Source: Corallococcus coralloides DSM 2259 (GTDB lineage: Bacteria > Myxococcota > Myxococcia > Myxococcales > Myxococcaceae). From it: a stretch of DNA of 64,000 nt. Below, piece by piece: positions 1-9,825 of the stretch. Both the position numbers and the translations under genes were made by a program. Below the pieces are notes generated by a model. That model made no database searches. It was not told the origin of the DNA and saw only the letters and a program-made list of their open reading frames with translations. Every line of letters begins with the position of its first letter. Positions within the stretch are counted from its first letter, which is position 1. Location of the stretch: NCBI RefSeq assembly GCF_000255295.1, contig NC_017030.1:3906001-3970000 (forward strand), written 5' to 3'.

Positions 1-426
1 ACGCTCCGGAGGGGTGAACTCCAATGGCAGGGAAGGGGACGACGCACCTGGCTTCGGGGGAAAATCGCTCATGGACTCCTCGCGGTTCGCCGGCCCGACA
101 GCTCGCCCCGCATCCTATCCCGGACGGTCTGGCTCTGTCATATACCCGCGCCCGCGGTGCGGATCCGGCATGACGTGGTGTTCCAGACACGCCCGAAAGG
201 GCTTCTGCGTCAGCCCGGCGCGCGGCTCATGGGGTGCCCGTCAGCAGCCATGCGGATGGGCTCCCATTCCCCACGGGGCATTCGCGGCTCACATGAAAGC
301 TTGGAAGAAGAACCCCCAACTCTCGGCATTCAACTCGGCCGAGAGAGGGACGGATTTCGCCAGGTCTTCAGCCAGGGTCAGCGTGGAGGGTGGGCGCTGC
401 CTGCCACACGGAGAGTATGATGAGAC
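1..426. other. Stretch without a recognisable gene
   Basis: An open frame runs through this stretch into the downstream peptidase domain, but its translation is low-complexity, Arg/Pro-rich and has no domain or signal peptide, so I read it as non-coding 5' sequence. It presumably carries the promoter of the peptidase gene that starts at 427; I could not pick out a convincing -35/-10 pair. Confidence 0.4.
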
Positions 427-1363
427 ATGCACTCTCCCAGATGGCTCCTCCTGGCCGCCCTGGCATTCGCTTGCGTCGCCTCCGCGGCCAGCCCCGTTCC
501 CACCTACCAGACCCGGGCCATTGAGGGCTGGACGGTTCGCATTGATGTCGCCGCCCTATCCCAACGAGCCGCAGGTGGCCTGGTACCATGCTGGCGATGT
601 CTTGCTGCTCCAGAGTGGTCGCAATCCGGCGATGCGGAAGAGCATCGAGTTCTCGAACGTCCTCATCTTCGAGAAGGAAACCAAGCGGATGCCCAAATTC
701 GTGCTCCACGAACTCAGCCATGCCTATCACGACCAGGTGCTTGGCTGGGACCACGCCGGCCTCGCGGCTGTCTATGAGCGCGCGATGGCAAGCAAGAGCT
801 ACGACTGCGTGGAGCGCTGGTGGGGACCCGAGCGGCCCAACACGTTCGAGCGTGCCTACGCCATGACCGACGTGGGGGAGTACTTCGCGGAGACATCGGA
901 GGCGCTCTTCGGCCGCAACGACTTCCATCCCTTCACACGTGAAGATCTGGCCAGGCACGACCCGGGCATGCTCGCGTTGCTCCAGCAGCTGTGGCAGCTG
1001 ACCACGACCACGACACCCACCCCGCCTACAACACCCACTCCGCCGCCGGTGTCCGCCCCCTTCGATGCCCGCTGCTACTACCGGTTGACGACCCAGTGGC
1101 GTGGGACCAGCCTGTCCCTGGCCAACACCGCCGGCAATCGCCCCCTCCTCGTCAAATCGGCGGCGGTTCCGGAGCAGCGATGGAAGCTGAATCCGGAGCC
1201 CAACGGCATCTACAGGCTGACGACCCAGGCGCAGGGCGACGCGCTGTCCTTGGACATCGTCAATGACAGCAGGGCCAACAACATCCCCATCCTCGCCAAG
1301 ACAGGCTGCAATGACTCGGGGCAGCTGTGGAAGGTGACCCCCGAGCGCCCTGTCGAGGATTAG
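427..1363 (+). pseudogene. Frameshifted secreted zinc-metallopeptidase-like protein with C-terminal lectin-like domain
   Basis: The ATG at 427 opens a clear signal peptide (MHSPRWLLLAALAFACVASA) followed by an IEGWTVRID motif, but this frame then runs into nonsense. The homologous continuation lies in the next frame from about 548: the NPAMRKSIE segment, the zinc motif HELSHAYH near 712-735, and a conserved tail with YFAETSEALFG. After a Thr/Pro linker (about 1000-1050) there is a roughly 95-residue ricin/beta-trefoil-like domain with a twice repeated YRLTT motif. In this myxobacterial family some 40 residues normally separate the GWTV segment from the NPA segment. Here they are missing and the join is out of frame, so the event is an internal deletion rather than a 1-nt slip. 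Ends with TAG at 1363. Probably a dead or decaying gene; a sequencing error alone would not explain the missing residues. Confidence 0.65.
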
Positions 1364-1435
1364 CCGTGAGCGAGGAGCGGCTGGAGGGGCACATGCGGCC
1401 CAACAGGGTCACGCAGCAGCCCGAACAGAGACCGT

Positions 1436-1987
1436 TCACCCCTTGCCGCCCAAAAAGTCGCCCATGGTGAGGTGCACGCCTTGGTTGCGCAAGATGCCGT
1501 AGGCGGTGGTCACGTGATAGAAGAAGTGGGGGATCGCGAACTCGATCAGAAACTGGCTGCCGCTGAAGCTCATCGAGCCACCGCGGTTCTTGATCTCGAT
1601 CGCTCGCTCGAGGCCCGCTTCGAGGTCGCTCGGCGCGATCTCTCGGAGATATGCGATCGTCGCATCAAGGCGTTGGTACAGATCCGCAAAGCTCTTTTCA
1701 TCGCTTGCGGCCGGCACCGATGGCGCACCCAGCAGGTGCGCCACCGCCAACCTGGCTCCCTCTGCAGCCCAGTGGACTTGAGCCGCGAGCGTGTACATGT
1801 GCACGTCATTCGGATGACCTGCAACGCCGCGCACGCGACCTTCTGTGGCGAGTTGCGCGTCCAGCAGCGCGGTTTCACCGCTGCCGTTGGCTGCGATATG
1901 GGCTTCGGCCTTCGTCAATAACGTTTTCAAGTTGGTCAGCCCGCGGATGAACAGGCCAGCAGACGAATCGTAGACATTCAGAGACAT
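1436..1987 (-). CDS. DUF1993 family protein
   Basis: A 183-residue protein of the DUF1993 family (helical, DinB/YfiT-like four-helix fold; function unknown). Family hallmarks visible are the opening MSLNVYDSSAGLFIRGLTNL, the central HVHMY-like segment (PNDVHMYTL) and the C-terminal FAIPHFFYHVTTAYGILRNQ with paired His residues. I start it at the ATG at 1987 because the family begins exactly there; the open frame continues upstream to 2245 with unrelated Arg-rich sequence. It is a single-gene unit. It converges with the preceding pseudogene and is divided from the peroxiredoxin operon by about 470 bp. Family assignment is firm; no biochemical role can be inferred. Confidence 0.8.
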   Translation of the reverse strand: MSLNVYDSSAGLFIRGLTNLKTLLTKAEAHIAANGSGETALLDAQLATEGRVRGVAGHPNDVHMYTLAAQVHWAAEGARLAVAHLLGAPSVPAASDEKSFADLYQRLDATIAYLREIAPSDLEAGLERAIEIKNRGGSMSFSGSQFLIEFAIPHFFYHVTTAYGILRNQGVHLTMGDFLGGKG

Positions 1988-2237
1988 GGCACACCATTCA
2001 TTTGCGACTGGGCCGGGCTGCTGAATAGGAGGTTCGCTTGCCCCTTCTTCGCGGCCTCGAACCGCGGGCCGCGGAGGCTCGCCTTCACGGCGGAGACATT
2101 CATTCTCTCGTTTTCCCTGCCGAACTTCCATTTCCACGCCGTCTCGGCCCGTCTTGCCCCGTCTTATCCCGTTCTCATTCCCACTGAAGGGGCACATTGG
2201 GGGCACATGCGGCTGCACTTCCACTCGCAGGAGGGTG

Positions 2238-2330
2238 ATGTGCACCAGCAGCCCTCACCCTCAACAGGCCTTCTCTTCGCCCGATGCGTCGCCCAAGGAC
2301 TTCCTCGTCGAGATTCGCAAGGTGAAGTGA
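2238..2330 (+). CDS. Possible 30-residue small ORF upstream of the peroxiredoxin gene
   Basis: In the 472-bp gap 1988-2459 an ATG at 2238 lies 3-4 nt behind GGAGG and opens a 30-residue frame ending KDFLVEIRKVK, TGA at 2328-2330. An imperfect G/C-rich inverted repeat (about 2333-2380) follows. It may be a real small peptide gene, or the tail of a gene lost by rearrangement, which would fit the accessory surroundings. The product is not recognised. The rest of the gap holds nothing else I can name. Confidence 0.2.
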   Translation: MCTSSPHPQQAFSSPDASPKDFLVEIRKVK

Positions 2331-2459
2331 GCCGCGCCTCCCTCTCCTCCGTGAGGGGGCCGGGGGGAGGGGGAGCGCGTACCTCCTCCTCTCCTCATGG
2401 CAGCAGGGTGGGCGCTGGCCCCCCGCGTGGCCAACGTTGTGGCGAAAGGGTCTTCTCCC

Positions 2460-3032
2460 ATGGCCACACTTGCTCCTCCTCCTCCTGCTTCGGGCGTCCT
2501 TGCGCACGGTCTGCCAGCCGGTACGCGCGCACCCGAACTGGACCTTCCATCTACCCCTGATGGGCGACGGGCCACGCTCTCGGACCCGAAGGGCTCCCCC
2601 GCCGTCCTCGTCTTCTACCCGGGGGACTTCACCCCCGTCTGCACCAACGAACTGGGGCTCTTCAACGAGCTGATGCCCGTGTTCGGCCAGTTCGGCGCGA
2701 AGGTGCTTGGCATCTCGTGCGACTCCCTCTGGAGCCACATCGCCTTCGCCAAGGAGCTCCACATCCAGATTCCGCTCCTCTCCGACTTCCATCCGAAGGG
2801 AGAGGCCTCCCGCCGCTACAACGTCTACCGGGAGGACGTCGGCATCTGCGAGCGGGCGCTCTACGTCATCGACGGCAAGGGCGTCATCTACTGGAGCTAC
2901 GTCTCACCCATCGAACTCAACCCCGGCGCGGACGGCGTCATCGACGCGCTCGAGCGGCTGACCGGCAAGTCGATGGAGTTCCCCACCTTCCAGCCACAGC
3001 AGCAGCCACCTCGGACGGAGGCCCGGACATGA
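2460..3032 (+). CDS. AhpC/TSA-type peroxiredoxin
   Basis: Thiol peroxidase that reduces hydrogen peroxide and organic hydroperoxides in the cytoplasm. 190 residues. The peroxidatic cysteine lies in the motif YPGDFTPVCTNE (usual form PVCTTE) at about residue 60; a second Cys in GISCDS and a third in DVGICERALYVID are possible resolving or structural residues, so 1-Cys versus 2-Cys type is not settled. The ATG at 2460 (MATLAPPPP) is taken instead of 2397 because the thioredoxin fold begins some 30 residues after it. The stop overlaps the next ATG (ATGA at 3029-3032), so translation of the DsbA-like partner is probably coupled, which suggests that partner recycles or complements this enzyme. Confidence 0.85.
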   Translation: MATLAPPPPASGVLAHGLPAGTRAPELDLPSTPDGRRATLSDPKGSPAVLVFYPGDFTPVCTNELGLFNELMPVFGQFGAKVLGISCDSLWSHIAFAKELHIQIPLLSDFHPKGEASRRYNVYREDVGICERALYVIDGKGVIYWSYVSPIELNPGADGVIDALERLTGKSMEFPTFQPQQQPPRTEART

Positions 3033-3631
3033 GCAGACTTCGCAGAGGCGTGGACGCCAATGACTGGGCGAAGGGGCCGGCCGATGCCCCCGTCACCCTC
3101 CTGGAGTACGGCGACTTCGAGTGTCCCTTCTGTGGGCGCGCCGCCTGGGAGCTGAAGCGGCTCGAGAGCGCTGTCGGAGACCGGGTCCGCTTCGTCTTCC
3201 GCCACTTCCCCCTCACCCAGCTCCACCCGCACGCGCTGCTGGCCGCGGAGGCCGCGGAGGCCGCCGGCGCGCAGGGGAAGTTCTGGGAGATGCACGACAT
3301 GCTCTTCCAGAACCAGCAGAACCTGGAGGCTCCCGCACTGCTGACGTCCGCGGCCGACCTGGGGCTCGACATGGGCCGCTTCACTCGCGACCTCCAGGAG
3401 CACCGCTCCCTGCCGAAGGTCCAGCGCGACTTCATCGAGGGCGTGCGCAGTGGCGTGAACGGCACCCCGACCTTCTTCATCAACGGGGAGCGCCACAACG
3501 GCGCCTACACGGCCGATGCGCTGCTCGCCGCCATCGAGCAGCGGGTGGGGCCCGACATCGAGCCGATGACGGGGCTTCCCTGGGAAGGCAACCGCGTGCC
3601 GCGCATGGGCCGGCCCCAGTCGCGCATGTAG
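3029..3631 (+). CDS. DsbA-family thioredoxin-fold oxidoreductase
   Basis: 200-residue thiol-disulfide oxidoreductase. The active site CPFC sits at about residues 31-34 (DFECPFCGRA), the alpha-helical insertion typical of DsbA follows, and the cis-proline motif GTPTFFINGE is near residue 147. There is no signal peptide, so it should act in the cytoplasm, unlike classical periplasmic DsbA; this resembles the DSBA/thioredoxin_4 group (NhaA C-terminal domain relatives). Its start codon overlaps the peroxiredoxin stop by 4 nt and only 11 nt separate it from the aminotransferase, so the three genes look cotranscribed. It is a reasonable candidate for the electron donor of the peroxiredoxin, which is inference from context. 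Confidence 0.85.
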   Translation: MSRLRRGVDANDWAKGPADAPVTLLEYGDFECPFCGRAAWELKRLESAVGDRVRFVFRHFPLTQLHPHALLAAEAAEAAGAQGKFWEMHDMLFQNQQNLEAPALLTSAADLGLDMGRFTRDLQEHRSLPKVQRDFIEGVRSGVNGTPTFFINGERHNGAYTADALLAAIEQRVGPDIEPMTGLPWEGNRVPRMGRPQSRM

Positions 3632-3642
3632 GGGGCGCAGCC

Positions 3643-4857
3643 GTGACGGCATCGCGACGAGAGTCCTCGGGGACGAGCGCGAGCGTGAAGCGCGCGGACC
3701 AGCGGTACATGGGCCGCAGCTCCCCCCCGCACGACGTCCAGTTCGTCGGCTCCCGGGGCAGCTACGTCCAGGGGGCGGACGGGCGCCGCTACGTGGACTT
3801 CATCGCCGGCTGGTGCGTGGGCAACCTCGGCTGGGGCGTGCGGGAAATCCGCGCGCGCCTGCGCCGCTTCGACGGCCCCGACTACGTCCACCCCTCCTAC
3901 CTGTATGCGCCGTGGACGGAGCTGGCGCAGCAGCTGGCGGACATCACCCCGGGCCGGCTGCAGAGGAGCTACCGGGCCACCGGTGGCACCGAGGCGGTGG
4001 AGATTGCCCTCCAACTGGCCATGGCCTCCACCGGCCGCTCGAAGTTCGTGTCCATCGAGGACAGCTACCACGGCAACTCCCTGGGCACGATGAGCGTGGG
4101 CGCCTCCGAGTACCGGGAGGCCCTGCCCAACCTGCTGCGCGGCTGCCTCAAGGTGAAGCGCCCCCTGGACGCCAACGCGGTGGACCGGGTGGAGCGGCTC
4201 CTGCGCAAGCGGGACGTCGCCGCCTTCATCATGGAGCCCATCATCTGCAACCTGGGCGCGCTCGTCCCCGACGCGCAGTTCATGCGCGGCCTCCAGCGTC
4301 TGTGCCGCCGCTACGGGACGCTGCTCATCCTCGATGAGGTGGCCACGGGCTTCGGACGCACGGGCCGCCTCTTTGCCTCCGAGCTCTTCGGCCTCGCGCC
4401 GGACATCCTGACGCTGGCCAAGGCCATCACCGGCGGGCATGCGGGCATGGGCGCCACCGTCGCCACCGAGCGAGTCGCCAGGGCGGCCGAGGGAAAGGTC
4501 AACGTCTATTCCACGTACGGCTGGCACCCGCTCAGCGTGGAGGCGGCGCTCGCCAACCTCGCGTACCTGCGCGCGCACCAGGCGCACCTGCTGAAGAACG
4601 TGGCGGAGCGCAGCGAGGACTTCCGCTCCCGGCTCCACCAGATGGACTTCGGCTCCCCCGTGGACATCCGCGTCACCGGCCTCGCCATCGGTCTGGAGTT
4701 CGAGGATGGGGCCTACGCCGGTGCGCTGGCCGGCCGCTGCCGGAAGGCGGGGCTCATCCTCGGTATCGACGACGACACCCTCACCCTCTTCCCCGCGCTC
4801 ACCATCTCCAGGAGGACCGTGCATGAGGGCCTGGACATCCTCGAGCGCTGTCTCTGA
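3643..4857 (+). CDS. Class III PLP-dependent aminotransferase
   Basis: 404-residue enzyme of the GABA/acetylornithine aminotransferase group. Visible family features are YVDFIAGWCVGNLGWG near the N-terminus, the phosphate-binding ATGGTEAVEIAL, the DSYHGNSLGTMSVG segment, the ILDEVATGFGRTG motif with the Asp that contacts the PLP pyridine nitrogen, and the Schiff-base lysine in LAKAITGG (about residue 259). The GTG at 3643 is chosen because it follows GGGGG-rich sequence right after the DsbA stop; ATG 3709 (MGRSSPP) is an alternative. Substrate cannot be told from sequence. Lying inside a redox and protein-repair gene set, it might detoxify an amine or aldehyde precursor, but this is speculative. 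Confidence 0.82.
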   Translation: MTASRRESSGTSASVKRADQRYMGRSSPPHDVQFVGSRGSYVQGADGRRYVDFIAGWCVGNLGWGVREIRARLRRFDGPDYVHPSYLYAPWTELAQQLADITPGRLQRSYRATGGTEAVEIALQLAMASTGRSKFVSIEDSYHGNSLGTMSVGASEYREALPNLLRGCLKVKRPLDANAVDRVERLLRKRDVAAFIMEPIICNLGALVPDAQFMRGLQRLCRRYGTLLILDEVATGFGRTGRLFASELFGLAPDILTLAKAITGGHAGMGATVATERVARAAEGKVNVYSTYGWHPLSVEAALANLAYLRAHQAHLLKNVAERSEDFRSRLHQMDFGSPVDIRVTGLAIGLEFEDGAYAGALAGRCRKAGLILGIDDDTLTLFPALTISRRTVHEGLDILERCL

Positions 4858-4866
4858 CGGACGCGC

Positions 4867-5178
4867 ATGCCTGGCTGGCTGGAACAGACAAGTGGCTTCC
4901 TGCTGCTCGCGCTGGTGCCGCTGGGCGTGTTCCTCACCGTGCTCTACGCGCGGCTGGACACGGGAATCCTGGCGCCAGCTCCGTCGTCGGCGGGGGCCCC
5001 AAGAGGGCCCCGGTCCCTTGCACCACTCCGCAGGCAGTCGACGTCAGGGCAGGCCCTGCAGTGCGCCGGTCACCCTTCCGCCGCGCGGCCGGCTCCCTTT
5101 GTGGGGCGGGTTGTCCTGACGTGCGTTCCTGCCAAGGCTTGTCGAGAACTGCTGCAACGCCATGCACAAGGGGACACC
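4867..5178 (+). other. Short hydrophobic ORF reading in frame into formaldehyde dehydrogenase
   Basis: An ATG 9 nt after the aminotransferase stop opens a frame whose first 35 residues hold one hydrophobic helix (GFLLLALVPLGVFLTVLYA). The next 65 residues are low-complexity, and no stop occurs before the dehydrogenase ATG at 5179. It could be a truncated membrane-protein gene, a small protein, or a fused N-terminal anchor. The dehydrogenase has its own plausible ribosome site (AAGGGGA) and a family-typical start, so I do not extend that gene into this stretch. Confidence 0.3.
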
Positions 5179-6321
5179 ATGAAGGCACTCGTCTACGAGG
5201 GGCCGCGCAAGGTCAGTGTGAAAGAAGTGCCGGACGCGAAGATTGAGCGACCCACCGATGCGGTGGTGCGCATTCGCAGTACCAACATCTGCGGCTCCGA
5301 CCTGCACATGTACGAAGGCCGAACCGACATGGAGTCGGGCCGGGTGCTCGGGCACGAGAACCTCGGAGAGGTGGTCGAGGTCGGCTCGGCGGTGGACAAG
5401 CTGAAGGTGGGCGATTGGGTGGCCGTTCCCTTCAACGTCAGCTGTGGCCACTGCGAGAACTGCGAGCACGGCCTGACCGCCTTCTGCCTCAAGGCCAACC
5501 CGTCGGGGACGGCCGGCGCCGCCTACGGCTTCGCCGACATGGGGCCCTACAACGGAGGGCAGGCCGAGTACCTGCGCGTGCCCTGGGCCGACTTCAACTG
5601 CCTGAGGCTGCCGGAGGACGCCGAGGAGAAGCAGCTCGACTACGTGATGCTCGCCGACATCTTCCCTACCGGTTACCACGTCACCGAGCTCGCCGGGCTC
5701 ATGCCGGGCGAATCCGTCGTCATCTTCGGTGGAGGGCCCGTGGGACAGATGGCCGCGCTCTCCGCCACCATCAAGAGCGCGAGCAAGGTGATGGTCGTCG
5801 ACTGGCATCCGGACCGGCTCGCTCTCGCCGAGAAGATTGGCGCCATCCCCATCGACTACTCGAAGGTGGACCCCGTCGAGCGGGTGAAGGAGCTCACCAA
5901 CGGCAAGGGCGCCGACCGCGGCTGCGAGTGCGTGGGCTACCAGGCGCACGACCCACAGGGGAGGGAGCACCCCAACCTGACGATGAACAACCTGGTGAAG
6001 GCGGTGAAGTTCACCGGCGGCATCGGCGTGGTGGGCGTCTTCATCCCCAATGACCCCGGCGGCAAGGACACCTTGGCCAGGCAGGGTGAAATCGTCTTCG
6101 ACTGGGGCATGCTCTGGTTCAAGGGGCAGCGCGTGGCGACCGGCCAGTGCAACGTGAAGGCCTACAACCGCCAGCTGCGCGAACTCATCCACCTGGACAA
6201 GGTGAAGCCCTCGTGGATCGTCTCGCACACGCTCCCGCTCGACAGGGCGCCGGACGGCTACCTGAACTTCGACAAGCGCGACAGCGGCTGGACCAAGGTC
6301 GTCCTGCAGCCGGCCGCCTGA
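5179..6321 (+). CDS. fdhA: Glutathione-independent formaldehyde dehydrogenase (zinc-type, MDR family)
   Basis: 380-residue NAD-dependent medium-chain dehydrogenase of the Pseudomonas formaldehyde dehydrogenase/dismutase type, oxidising formaldehyde (or other aldehydes) in the cytoplasm. Evidence: catalytic-zinc ligands in STNICGSDLHMYEG (Cys about 37) and LGHEN (His about 58), the structural-zinc four-Cys cluster CGHCENCEHGLTAFC (about 89-104), the YNGGQAEYLRVP segment and the Rossmann motif FGGGPVGQMAA near residue 190. The DWHPDRLALAE motif is typical of this subfamily. The start at 5179 follows AAGGGGACACC. It lies 321 nt after the aminotransferase and 280 nt before the Hsp100 gene. Among its neighbours it supplies carbonyl detoxification, matching the peroxide and thiol functions upstream. 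Confidence 0.88.
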   Translation: MKALVYEGPRKVSVKEVPDAKIERPTDAVVRIRSTNICGSDLHMYEGRTDMESGRVLGHENLGEVVEVGSAVDKLKVGDWVAVPFNVSCGHCENCEHGLTAFCLKANPSGTAGAAYGFADMGPYNGGQAEYLRVPWADFNCLRLPEDAEEKQLDYVMLADIFPTGYHVTELAGLMPGESVVIFGGGPVGQMAALSATIKSASKVMVVDWHPDRLALAEKIGAIPIDYSKVDPVERVKELTNGKGADRGCECVGYQAHDPQGREHPNLTMNNLVKAVKFTGGIGVVGVFIPNDPGGKDTLARQGEIVFDWGMLWFKGQRVATGQCNVKAYNRQLRELIHLDKVKPSWIVSHTLPLDRAPDGYLNFDKRDSGWTKVVLQPAA

Positions 6322-6601
6322 GCCGGCGCGAAAGCGGCGGAAGGGAGGGGGCCGCTTGATGGACCCCCAGGGCCTCGCGATCCGCCAGAGGGGCCGCACC
6401 TCCTGCGGTGTGCGCCAGTTGGTGCCGGAGGTGCAGGCGTGAGGCAGCGGCAGGCGCGCTGCGGAGCGCTGCACGCCCCGAGGTTCGAGTGGGCAGCGAT
6501 TCGGGACCTCATGGTGCGGACGCGTTGCGGTCCCTAGCTTTACGTTCAACCGAGATTCGGGGCGCCACCGATGTGACGGCCCTGAAGGGGGACTCCGCGC
6601 C

Positions 6602-9277
<2,676 letters not shown>

Positions 9278-9283
9278 GAAACC

Positions 9284-9717
9284 CGGCGTCGGACGTGGTT
9301 CTTCCTGGCCAGCGTGCGCTCCACGACCCAGCGGTAGCGTCCGAGCCGTTCCTTGGACTCGACGCCAGGGCGCGCAATGCGAGTGACAATGCCACGCAGC
9401 CGGAGCCCACGCCGGTTCTTCCTGGAGGCCACGTTGGCTGCCGTCACCGACTCCGTTAACGGCAGGCCGTGGGCCTCTGCGAGAAGATGATGCTTGCTAC
9501 CCGCCTTCGCTCCATCCGTCGGGCTTGGGCCTGTGATGGCTCCCTTTTGACGCCCCGGACGGTCGAGGAGTCGGTCGCGGCGCGGGAGAAGTCGATCTTG
9601 GGCTGAGGTAGAGGCAGCAGCGGCGCCATGGCCTGCCAGAAGGTGTCGAGAGCGAGTTCGCGGACCATGCTCCTCAAGCTGGAGACGGCCTTTGCTGCTG
9701 ATCATTCTGGTCCGCAC
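9284..9717 (-). pseudogene. Decayed IS5-family (IS427-like) transposase
   Basis: Fragments of one DDE transposase appear in two minus-strand frames. In 9456-9677 there is KIDFSRAATDSSTVRGVKR (first catalytic Asp region). In 9284-9717 there is TGPSPTDGAKAGSKHHLL, then HGLPLTESVTAAN, then directly RGIVTRIARPG and the terminal LGRYRWVVERT. The usual stretch with the second Asp (YADRAYD) is deleted and the frame shifts between the two parts. No terminal inverted repeats were recognised. The remnant starts about 6 nt after the Hsp100 stop, so an insertion once ended here. It is transpositionally dead. Confidence 0.75.
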
Positions 9718-9825
9718 TTGCGTTAGGCCCTGCCAGTCGCCTCGCGGTGCGCGAATCCTCTTCAGTCAGCCTTCCCTGCGCGTCGACGTGGAGCGCGGTC
9801 GAGCGTCGGAACTCGGGCCCGCTGC

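Noticed and set aside
14..426. N-terminal extension of the peptidase gene to position 14
   Set aside because: The stretch is low-complexity; the signal peptide is encoded at 427 in another frame.
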